Of a stretch of 64,000 nucleotides of DNA, positions 8,666 to 16,198 are shown piece after piece. The stretch is taken from positions 2,852,001-2,916,000 of the forward strand of contig NZ_CP059973.1 in the NCBI RefSeq assembly GCF_009193295.2, given 5' to 3'. This DNA is from Bacteroides luhongzhouii (GTDB lineage: Bacteria; Bacteroidota; Bacteroidia; Bacteroidales; Bacteroidaceae). Under the pieces are notes generated by a model. It searched no databases and was not told the origin of the DNA. It saw only the letters and a program-made list of their open reading frames with translations. The position numbers were made by a program, and so were the translations under genes. Numbering within the stretch: the stretch's first letter is position 1; the number at the start of each line of letters is the position of its first letter.

Positions 8666-11359
8666 ATGATAGATATGAAAAATAAGATACTATTATATCT
8701 GCTGGGAATTATTCTGCTGGCAGGGTGTAGCAAGGATGAGGATAACCAATATATATCCTTTGCGCTGGATACCGAGCATAATAGCGTGGAAGGAAGTTTT
8801 GTGCAGGGAGCCGCATTGCTCCCCAATTGTCGGGCATCTATCTCTTATGTGAACGCCGTAGGCGGAACGGCCACTTTCAGTTCGGAAGAGGTAAATGGAA
8901 TTTGTATTGAGAAGGTAACTTTACCTTTGGAAGGTAAAACGGGAACAGTGAAATTATCAATCACTGGTATTCCCGTTCAGTTGGGAATGATGTATTTACC
9001 TGTATTGGTAGAATATATGGGTAATAAATACGAGACGACGGTGTCTGTTGTAATCTTTGAAGACACAGATCCTTCCGGAAGTATCGAATTCCAAATGGAG
9101 ACCGAACCGGTTGTCAATATGAAGTCGATAGTTGAGATTCCATTTACTGTGGTACCTACTATGGCTGCGGTGACAGCATCTGATATTCCGGGACTAACAG
9201 TAAAGATTACACAGGATTTGAATACCGGACAAGGTGTTCTTGTATTGACTCCTACTGCCGAATTGTTATCGGGAACATTGGAGATTACCGCTTCATTCGG
9301 AGCACGTACTCCGGTTGTGAAGGAAATCAGTGTAAATGCTTTTGCAGAAGGAGAGGGCACGGCGGAATCTCCTTATAAAATATCTGATGCCGACGGATTG
9401 AACAAATTGAAGTTTGGTTTGGATAAAGTGTTTATCCTTACGGATGATATAGAGGTAGAAGCAAACTGGACACCGGTAGGAACGACCGAAGCACCGTTCG
9501 TTGGAACTTTGAATGGAGATAATCATAAGATTATTTATCATATCAATGCACCGTCAAGTGATTCACAAGCTTTCTTTGGAGTTGTAGGCACTGGTGCAGA
9601 AGTGAAGAATCTGAATTTTGGCGGAGAAGTAACAGGACGTACTATCGTTGCCGGAGTGGCTGCCAGCAGTGCTGTGCCTTTGGAGAACTGTAATGCGGAC
9701 GAGGTACTTGTCAAAGGAGAAAATAATCTTGCCGTATTGGTTGCTTCCGGTGATGAGAAAGACGAGCGTATTCTGACAATTGGCAAGAAATTTCCCACGT
9801 TGATAAATATCACTATAGGGGATACGTTCGCCAGTGAATTACTTGATGCTCTTCCAATGGATATATCTGTGAATGTATTGACAAATGAGACTAATGCGGA
9901 TATTTCCTACAATGCCTCAAATGGAAAAATAACTGCTGATATTAGTAAGGGTGGTTTTGAAACAGGTGATATTACTGTTGAACTGAAACTGGCTCAGACC
10001 GGAAGTGGTGCGAATGTCGTATCATTGGCGAAAACAATAACGATTGCTTCGAAGAAGATGAATGAAGGTGGAGACGGTTCTGAAACTTCACCGTATATTG
10101 TGGCGGACGGGGAACAGTTGGCAACTATGATGACAAACGCTCCTTCAAGTTATATTGCTTTGCAGAATGATATTCAGTTGGCTGATGAATGGACTGTGTT
10201 AGGAGAATTTACAGGCGATTTGGATGGCAAGGGATATACTGTAACAGGGTTGAAGATAAACGCAACAACTGCTAATTCCGGATTTGTGAAAACAAATAAG
10301 GGTATTATCCACGACCTTAAATTTGTAGATGTAAATATTACCACCACACAATCTTTCGGAACAATAGCTGGAATAAATCAAGGAACAATTCGTGATATAG
10401 AAGTATCTGGTAAAATAGCTAGTACGCATACAGGTGATCTGCTGGGTGGTATTGTTGGAGATAATATTGCGCAGGGCGTTATTGAAAACTGTTATGTAAA
10501 TTTGGATATGACAGCCATTTGCGGTATGGTTGGAGGAATTGCCGGTCGTAACAAAGGTACGGGGAGTGGTGCCATAGTACGTAATTGTACATCGGAAGGA
10601 ACTTTGACTGTCACCGCTTCTAAAACACGTATCGCCGGTATTGTTGGGCGTGGTGAAGGACCGGACTTGATAAAGGGATGTCTTTCTTCAATGACAATTA
10701 CCGCTACTACTTCCGGTGCTAATGGTGTTGGGGGAATTTTCGGAGCCAATAATAACGATAACATGAAGATTGAAGAGTGTATGTTTACCGGAACCGTAAA
10801 GAGTGGAAATGATGTCGGAGGTATTGCCGGAGTAGGAGTTAATGTGCGAAACTGTTTGGTTGAAAATGCCTCGGTAAGCAATACGGTAATCGGCTCTAAC
10901 GGAAATGCAGCAGGCGTATGTGGTACTAATAAAAAGTATGCTACTAACTGTATTGTTCGTAATGCTGAAATATCCGGAATCGTTGGAACTGGTAAGGCTA
11001 TTTCTGGAATTAATGGAAACTATCAGAATAACGGAACCACCAACGGCTGTGTGGTAGAGTCTGCTACAATAAAAGGTGCTAAGGTACAGCGCATTTCTGC
11101 TATCAATCCTGCAACTGTGAGCAGCAATCCGGGTGCTCCTTTGGCTAACAACTGGGTATGTAATGTTACACTTATCGACGGAAACAATGAAGATGTCAGT
11201 TCTTCCGCAACTGATGATGAGGCAGGCTTGGACGGTGGAAAAGTGACCTCGAGTCAGATAAACCAGTCATGGTATGAATCATTAGGTTTTGATATGACTG
11301 TTTGGGAATGGAAAGATGGAAAACTGTCTCTTAAGAATGTTGGTTATAAACGTAAATGA
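8666..11359 (+). CDS. Large GLUG-repeat surface lipoprotein
   Basis: This 897-residue lipoprotein has the lipobox ILLAGCSKDED. A second ATG at 8675 gives a more compact signal peptide and may be the true start. After Ig-like domains (about 30-230) there are two AESPYKISDADGLNKL-type modules (about 235 and 470) leading into GLUG-motif beta-helix turns, for example IAGINQGTIRDIEVSG, GGIVGDNIAQGVIENCYV and VGGIAGRNKG, through residue 830 or so. GLUG repeats are known from secreted adhesins and cell-surface proteins. Here the gene sits between the PKD-like lipoprotein and the GH128 gene, so it is probably a surface glycan-binding protein of the PUL. Its stop overlaps the next ATG (ATGA), suggesting translational coupling. 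Confidence 0.75.
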   Translation: MIDMKNKILLYLLGIILLAGCSKDEDNQYISFALDTEHNSVEGSFVQGAALLPNCRASISYVNAVGGTATFSSEEVNGICIEKVTLPLEGKTGTVKLSITGIPVQLGMMYLPVLVEYMGNKYETTVSVVIFEDTDPSGSIEFQMETEPVVNMKSIVEIPFTVVPTMAAVTASDIPGLTVKITQDLNTGQGVLVLTPTAELLSGTLEITASFGARTPVVKEISVNAFAEGEGTAESPYKISDADGLNKLKFGLDKVFILTDDIEVEANWTPVGTTEAPFVGTLNGDNHKIIYHINAPSSDSQAFFGVVGTGAEVKNLNFGGEVTGRTIVAGVAASSAVPLENCNADEVLVKGENNLAVLVASGDEKDERILTIGKKFPTLINITIGDTFASELLDALPMDISVNVLTNETNADISYNASNGKITADISKGGFETGDITVELKLAQTGSGANVVSLAKTITIASKKMNEGGDGSETSPYIVADGEQLATMMTNAPSSYIALQNDIQLADEWTVLGEFTGDLDGKGYTVTGLKINATTANSGFVKTNKGIIHDLKFVDVNITTTQSFGTIAGINQGTIRDIEVSGKIASTHTGDLLGGIVGDNIAQGVIENCYVNLDMTAICGMVGGIAGRNKGTGSGAIVRNCTSEGTLTVTASKTRIAGIVGRGEGPDLIKGCLSSMTITATTSGANGVGGIFGANNNDNMKIEECMFTGTVKSGNDVGGIAGVGVNVRNCLVENASVSNTVIGSNGNAAGVCGTNKKYATNCIVRNAEISGIVGTGKAISGINGNYQNNGTTNGCVVESATIKGAKVQRISAINPATVSSNPGAPLANNWVCNVTLIDGNNEDVSSSATDDEAGLDGGKVTSSQINQSWYESLGFDMTVWEWKDGKLSLKNVGYKRK

Positions 11360-12309
11360 GAAGAATTATGAAAAGGATAAATAAGATATTTACATTCATG
11401 TGCATACTGATCTTGTTCAGTGCTTGCACCAAAGACCAAATGATTACTGACCTTACGGATGAAGATGGAACTACTACTTCTTCCAACAAGGCAACCATCT
11501 ATAAACGTGGCTGCGGATTTAGCCTGGGCACAAGCACCGGACAATGGTGGGCTAATATCATCAACCTGAAAGCCAACTGGTATTATACATGGGGACTGAC
11601 TGGCTGTCAGGACCCATACGCCCCGCAAAATGTAGAATTTGTTCCGATGTTTTGGGGACATACCAATGTAACCCAATCCAACATTGACATGGTGAATGAT
11701 TTATATCGCCAGAAAAAGATATTCTATGTGCTTGGATTTAATGAACCGGATTTATCTTCTGAAGGGAATATGACCGTAGAACAGGCATTGGAAGACTGGA
11801 AGAAACTTTCGGACGGGCTTGACCCGGGTATAAAACTGGTAAGTCCGGCTGTATCCTGGCCCGGAGCTGCATGGTTCAATGACTTTATGAAAGGTGTGCA
11901 AAGCCAGAATCTGCGAATGGATTATATTGCCCTTCATATTTATATGGGGCAATCTCCCAAAACGTATGCTGATCAGGTAAAGAAAATTTTCTCTACTTAT
12001 GGCAAGAAGATTTGGATTACAGAGTTTGCGCCTAGAGATGACAGTGCGACTTCCGGAAAGCCTGAAACCAATAAAGTTTCGGAAGAGTGGATTCGTAATC
12101 ATTTTATAGAGCCGGTACTGACAGATTATGAGAATATGGATGAAGTCTTTCGTTATGCCTGGTTCAGCGGAAGCCCGACAATGGCAGGTCTGTGGACTTC
12201 AATGTTAGTTGATAAAGATGGTAAACTGACTTCTTTGGGAGATTATTATGCAACGATTCATCCGAATGACGATGCTGCTCCTGCCAATGGAATGACAATG
12301 CCACAATGA
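11356..12309 (+). CDS. GH128-type endo-beta-1,3-glucanase lipoprotein (candidate)
   Basis: This 317-residue protein has a lipobox (LILFSACTKDQ, Cys24), so it is probably surface-attached. The body matches the Asl1-like (Glyco_hydro_cc) TIM barrel that defines GH128: WYYTWG at about 75-80, VPMFWG at about 96-101, GFNEPD with candidate acid/base Glu130, SPAVSWPG, DYIALHIY, and WITEFA with candidate nucleophile Glu223. GH128 enzymes cleave internal beta-1,3-glucan bonds. ATG at 11356 overlaps the preceding stop; ATG at 11368 is an alternative start. Its stop overlaps the GH3 start (ATGA at 12306). A surface endo-acting glucanase followed by a periplasmic beta-glucosidase is the usual PUL logic. 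The exact linkage cut is not proven. Confidence 0.85.
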   Translation: MRRIMKRINKIFTFMCILILFSACTKDQMITDLTDEDGTTTSSNKATIYKRGCGFSLGTSTGQWWANIINLKANWYYTWGLTGCQDPYAPQNVEFVPMFWGHTNVTQSNIDMVNDLYRQKKIFYVLGFNEPDLSSEGNMTVEQALEDWKKLSDGLDPGIKLVSPAVSWPGAAWFNDFMKGVQSQNLRMDYIALHIYMGQSPKTYADQVKKIFSTYGKKIWITEFAPRDDSATSGKPETNKVSEEWIRNHFIEPVLTDYENMDEVFRYAWFSGSPTMAGLWTSMLVDKDGKLTSLGDYYATIHPNDDAAPANGMTMPQ

Positions 12310-14546
12310 TGCTGTATATGAGAATAAAGACATTTGTACTTGCAATGAGTTGTTTCACCCTGACCGTTTTTGGTCAGGGTAACAATTCTGTTGAGAAGAG
12401 AATTGACGAACTGGTTTCGCAAATGACTTTGCAGGAAAAGATTGGGCAGATGAACCAATTGACAGGCATGGGACTTTCAAAAAATATGAAAGAGTCTGTC
12501 AAGACTGGTAAAGTCGGAACGATCCTGAATGAATTGAATGTAGAGGTGGTGAACGAACTTCAGCGTATTGCCGTAGAAGAGAGTCGTTTGCATATTCCTT
12601 TGATCATAGCTCGTGATGTTATTCACGGATTTAAGACTATTTTCCCCATTCCTTTGGGACAAGCTGCTTCATGGAATCCGGAGATAGCGGAAGAAGGTGC
12701 ACGAGTTGCCGCTTTGGAGGCAAGTGCTACGGGAATTCGGTGGACATTCGCTCCTATGATAGATATCTCACGTGATCCACGATGGGGACGTATCGCCGAG
12801 TCTTGTGGAGAAGATCCTTACTTGACTTCTATCATGGGAGTAGCCATGGTAAAAGGTTTTCAAGGGACAGACTTATCGGCTCCTACAAGCATTGCTGCTT
12901 GCGCTAAACATTTCGCTGCTTATGGAGCGTCCGAATCCGGTAAAGATTATAATACAACTTGGATTCCGGAACTTTTGCTTCGGGATGTATATTTACCACC
13001 GTTTGAAGCGGTAGCAAAAGCAGGAGCGGCAACTTTTATGTGTTCCTTCAATGATATAAATGGTATTCCTTCCTCCGGGAACGCTTATCTGAACCATCAG
13101 ATATTGCGTAACGAATGGAATTACGACGGGGTTCTAGTCAGTGATTGGGGATCTATTCAGCAAATGATTCCTCATGGTTTCTGTACCGATTTAAAGGATG
13201 CGGCGATGAAAGCGGCCAATGCATCGGTGGATATTGATATGATGGGATATGCATATACTAAACATCTGGAAGAATTGGTGAGAAGTGGACAAGTGAGTGA
13301 GAAAACTGTGGATGAGGCTGTTCGTAACATTCTTCGTCTGAAGTTCAGGCTAGGATTATTTGATAATCCTTATACAAAAGTTGAGAAGAAGTTACCTTAT
13401 TATACAGACGAATCGTTGGCTAAAGCAAAACAGGCTGCTGCGGAAGGCGCTGTGTTGTTGAAAAACAATGGAGTGTTACCATTGAAGAAGGAAATAAAAA
13501 CGATTGCTGTGATAGGTCCGTTGGCGGATGCTCCAGCTGATCAATTGGGCACATGGTGCTTTGATGCGGAACCAGAACATGCTGTCACGCCATTGGCGGC
13601 TTTACGCAATTTATATGGCGGGCAAGTGAAAATAATAGCAGAACGAGGATTACAATATAGTCGTGATAGCAGTGAAGAGGGGATTGCAAAAGCTGTAAAA
13701 GTGGCAGAACAAGCTGATGTTGTTCTAGCTTTTATGGGTGAAGAAGCTATCTTGTCCGGTGAAGCGCGTTGCAGGGCGGATATTGATTTGCCAGGTAAGC
13801 AAACGGAGTTATTGGCTGCTTTGAAACAGACGGGAAAGCCTGTGGTTATGGTAGTAATGGCGGGGCGTCCTTTAACGATTACCCGGGAGACAGAAATGGC
13901 AGATGCCATTCTGTATGCTTTCCATGGTGGTACAATGGCGGGACCTGCTTTGGCTGATTTGATATTTGGTAAACTTATTCCTTCGGGAAAACTTCCTGTG
14001 ACTATCCCGCGTATGGTAGGACAAATTCCTATTTATTATGCGCATAAAAACACAGGACGTCCGGCAAGTAATATAACCTTAATGGATGATATTGAAATCG
14101 GAGCAAAACAAACGTCCATCGGTTTCACTAGTTATCATTTGGATGCTGGGGATAAGCCATTGTTTCCTTTCGGATATGGATTGTCTTATACGACGTTCCA
14201 ATATAGCGATGTAAAACTCTCTTCGGAGAAGTTGAAACAAGGTGATAAGTTAATTGTCACTTGTAATATTACGAATGTAGGAGACTATGATGCCAGTGAG
14301 GTGGTACAGCTTTATGTCTGTGATCGAGTAGCTTCTTTAATTCGTCCGGTTCGTGAATTGAAAGGATTCAAAAAGGTATTTATGAAAGCAGGAGAAACTC
14401 ATACAGTCAGTTTTCAACTTTCTTCTTCTGATTTGGCGTTTTGGCATGATGCGAAAGTGAAGAAAGCAGAAGCAGGAGAGTTCCTTGTTTGGGTATCTAC
14501 CGATAGTCAGACAGGGACACCTGTTCGTTTCCTTTATGAAGAGTAA
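12306..14546 (+). CDS. GH3 beta-glucosidase (BglX-like)
   Basis: This 746-residue protein has a signal peptide (to about VFGQG), an N-terminal GH3 TIM barrel with DVIHGFKTIFPIPLGQAASWNPE and GVLVSDWGS (nucleophile Asp280), a second alpha/beta sandwich domain (about 380-590, LLKNNGVLPLKK, AGRPLTI, SGKLPVTIPR) and a C-terminal fibronectin-III-like domain (about 640-740). Length and layout match periplasmic beta-glucosidases such as BglX. It probably releases glucose from the beta-glucan oligosaccharides imported by this locus. The start overlaps the GH128 stop; ATGs at 12309 and 12318 are alternatives. It is the last gene of the locus and is followed by a terminator. Confidence 0.95.
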   Translation: MMLYMRIKTFVLAMSCFTLTVFGQGNNSVEKRIDELVSQMTLQEKIGQMNQLTGMGLSKNMKESVKTGKVGTILNELNVEVVNELQRIAVEESRLHIPLIIARDVIHGFKTIFPIPLGQAASWNPEIAEEGARVAALEASATGIRWTFAPMIDISRDPRWGRIAESCGEDPYLTSIMGVAMVKGFQGTDLSAPTSIAACAKHFAAYGASESGKDYNTTWIPELLLRDVYLPPFEAVAKAGAATFMCSFNDINGIPSSGNAYLNHQILRNEWNYDGVLVSDWGSIQQMIPHGFCTDLKDAAMKAANASVDIDMMGYAYTKHLEELVRSGQVSEKTVDEAVRNILRLKFRLGLFDNPYTKVEKKLPYYTDESLAKAKQAAAEGAVLLKNNGVLPLKKEIKTIAVIGPLADAPADQLGTWCFDAEPEHAVTPLAALRNLYGGQVKIIAERGLQYSRDSSEEGIAKAVKVAEQADVVLAFMGEEAILSGEARCRADIDLPGKQTELLAALKQTGKPVVMVVMAGRPLTITRETEMADAILYAFHGGTMAGPALADLIFGKLIPSGKLPVTIPRMVGQIPIYYAHKNTGRPASNITLMDDIEIGAKQTSIGFTSYHLDAGDKPLFPFGYGLSYTTFQYSDVKLSSEKLKQGDKLIVTCNITNVGDYDASEVVQLYVCDRVASLIRPVRELKGFKKVFMKAGETHTVSFQLSSSDLAFWHDAKVKKAEAGEFLVWVSTDSQTGTPVRFLYEE

Positions 14547-14665
14547 CTGATCACTTGAACTCAAGCTACAATGTGTTTCATTCGGTTTTTATTGTCAATC
14601 TGTCAGGATAATGATTAATCCACTGATTATCAGTGAATATATGGCTGACAATAGATGCTGATAAT

Positions 14666-14711
14666 AGGCTGACAAATAGGAAATAAGATTTCTATTGTCA
14701 GCCTGTTTTTT
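14666..14711 (+). terminator. Rho-independent terminator after the first PUL
   Basis: AGGCTGACAA (14666-14675) pairs with TTGTCAGCCT (14695-14704), with extra pairing in the loop side, and is followed by GTTTTTTG. A partial related copy (ATGGCTGACAATAG at 14641) lies just upstream. It is 120 bp after the GH3 stop and should end the PUL transcript. Confidence 0.75.
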
Positions 14712-14984
14712 GCTTTTTAATAACTGAACTGTTTGATAAATAAGTGGTTATGTGGTTTGGAGTAGTAGTGCTTTCTTATTAATATGTACTGTACCTATGT
14801 ATATCTTTGTGTTGTATTAAAAATCTCAAAATAGAAAGTAGTTGGTCATTCGTTAGATAATTGCCTTCTGCCTCTTTGTCCATTCTGGCCAAATATGGAT
14901 TGAGTGGATAAATGAAGGACTTAAAAGTAAAATACATAGTATTAGTGTGGAAATATTAAGGTATGAATTCGCTTCATTTATAGT
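14712..14984. other. AT-rich intergenic stretch without a recognised gene
   Basis: No ORF with coding character was found here on either strand. The only possible signal is TATCTTTG at 14802-14809 on the plus strand, which matches the Bacteroides -7 box, but no gene follows it and no clear -33 element was found. It may be a decayed promoter or drive an unrecognised small RNA. Confidence 0.4.
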
Positions 14985-15460
14985 GCCTTATTTTACAAGT
15001 TCAATTTTTTCTTGAGTTGCTTAATTTTTCTAAAAGTTTGTGCCTCTTTCGGGGACAAAAATCCCAGTCTTTTTCTTGGTCTTTGATTAATTTCCAATGT
15101 CATTTCCTCTATATATTGGTGTGTAATATATTCGAACGAAATTCCTTTCGGTATATATTGCCTGATTAATCCATTTAAATTTTCATTTGCTCCTCTTTCC
15201 CATGGGTGATGTGGTTTTGCAAAGTAAAAATCTATACCTAATTCTTTCGTAATATATTGGTGGTCTGCAAATTCGTATCTTTGTCCTTCGGTTAATTGTT
15301 TCATCATGCGACTGATTTGGTAGGAGATTGAGGGAGCAAGATAGAAACTTTATTCCAAGGGAGAAGCAAGATGAAGAGTTTTTTCATCCGCTTCTCTCTA
15401 AAAATAGTTTTCTACACGATCTTCTCACTCAACTGTCGCATTTATAACTTGAACTTAGGC
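14985..15460 (-). mobile_element. IS30-family insertion sequence remnant
   Basis: The remnant contains the deleted transposase at 14993-15307. The ends are approximate: AAGTTCAA occurs just inside the left side (about 14997) and its complement TTGAACTT at 15449-15456 on the right, which could be what is left of the terminal inverted repeats. At about 475 bp it is less than half of a complete IS30-family element (about 1.1 kb), so it cannot move by itself. Confidence 0.55.
14993..15307 (-). pseudogene. IS30-family transposase with large internal deletion
   Basis: The 104-residue frame begins MMKQLTEGQRYE, which looks like the very start of an IS30-family transposase (helix-turn-helix region), and then jumps to EFADHQYITKELGIDFYFA and PHHPWERGANENLNGLIRQY, which is the end of the DDE/integrase core and contains its Glu. 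Full-length members have about 300-330 residues, so roughly 200 internal residues, including both catalytic Asp residues, are missing while start, stop and frame are kept. It should be inactive. IS30 membership is clear from the C-terminal motifs. Confidence 0.8.
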
Positions 15461-15482
15461 TGTTAAGAACCAAGATTTTTTT

Positions 15483-15641
15483 ATTTCATTTCTCATATTC
15501 TCATTGTTTTTGATAAACGAAAGATAATCAAATAGATATCTTATGAGAAATACTTTTTAAAACGGGATTTCTCATAAGTTTCCCCATATTTTAGCTCAAA
15601 ATCTGCCTTATTCTCATAGTGTTTCAGGGTATTTCTCATAG
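15483..15641 (+). repeat. Left arm of about 160-bp inverted repeat
   Basis: This arm is the reverse complement of 15946-16104 apart from a few substitutions near 15603-15606, 15585 and 15555-15566 and one or two indels (over 90 per cent identity by eye). Within the arm the short word TTCTCATA or its complement TATGAGAA recurs about five times. It starts about 25 bp after the IS30 remnant. Confidence 0.9.
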
Positions 15642-15699
15642 TCAAAAGCCATTCGTCCTTCCTTTTTTCTTTCGACTTACCTTATTCTTATCAGGAAAT

Positions 15700-15733
15700 G
15701 AAGCTACTATTTAGATAAAATAGTGGCTTTTTG
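15700..15733 (+). terminator. Possible rho-independent terminator inside the repeat spacer
   Basis: AAGCTACTATTT (15701-15712) pairs with AAATAGTGGCTT (15717-15728) around an AGAT loop and is followed by TTTTTG. It would end a plus-strand transcript reading through the left arm. No gene lies in front of it, so it could close a small RNA. Confidence 0.5.
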
Positions 15734-15759
15734 CTTGAAGATGCTCATTAGTTTCAATT

Positions 15760-15869
15760 GTCCCATATATTGTGGGAAAGTATTCCCATATATTGAAGGA
15801 AAACTTTCCTGCAAAATGAGGGAATCCTTTCCCAAGCTGTTGGGAATCTTTTCCCACAATATATGGGAC
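15760..15869. repeat. Inner perfect 20-bp inverted repeat with nested short repeats
   Basis: The 20 bases at 15760-15779 are the exact reverse complement of 15850-15869. Between them TCCCATATATTG recurs (15784) and GGGAATC...TTTCCC occurs twice. The pair lies within the 304-bp spacer of the larger inverted repeat, giving a nested structure. Confidence 0.85.
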
Positions 15870-15945
15870 TAAGACACTGTATATGGAAATAAGCAAAAGG
15901 AATACATGGTTCTATTTATTCAATGCCTGTTTCCGGCACACTACA

Positions 15946-16104
15946 CTATGAGAAATACCCTGAAACACTATGAGAATAAGGTCTATTTTGAGCTAAAATA
16001 TGGAAAACTTATGAGAAATGCCGTTTTTTAAAAGTGTTTCTCATAAGATATCTATTTGATTATCTTTCGTTTATCAAAAACAATGAGAATATGAGAAATG
16101 AAAA
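15946..16104 (-). repeat. Right arm of about 160-bp inverted repeat
   Basis: This is the reverse complement of 15483-15641 (see the left arm). It ends about 95 bp before the stop of the minus-strand MG2/TonB-plug gene. No coding sequence with support overlaps it. Confidence 0.9.
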
Positions 16105-16198
16105 TGAAAAATCGCTTGCAGGGAGCACGGGATAGATTGTATTTAGTTCATTTTTTGTACCAATAATGAGTCTGTTCATATCTCAAATTCAGTTTCAT

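Noticed and set aside
15711..15896. Small 61-residue ORF inside the repeat spacer (minus strand)
   Set aside because: It is made by the nested inverted repeat, shows no family likeness, and has no promoter or coding character.
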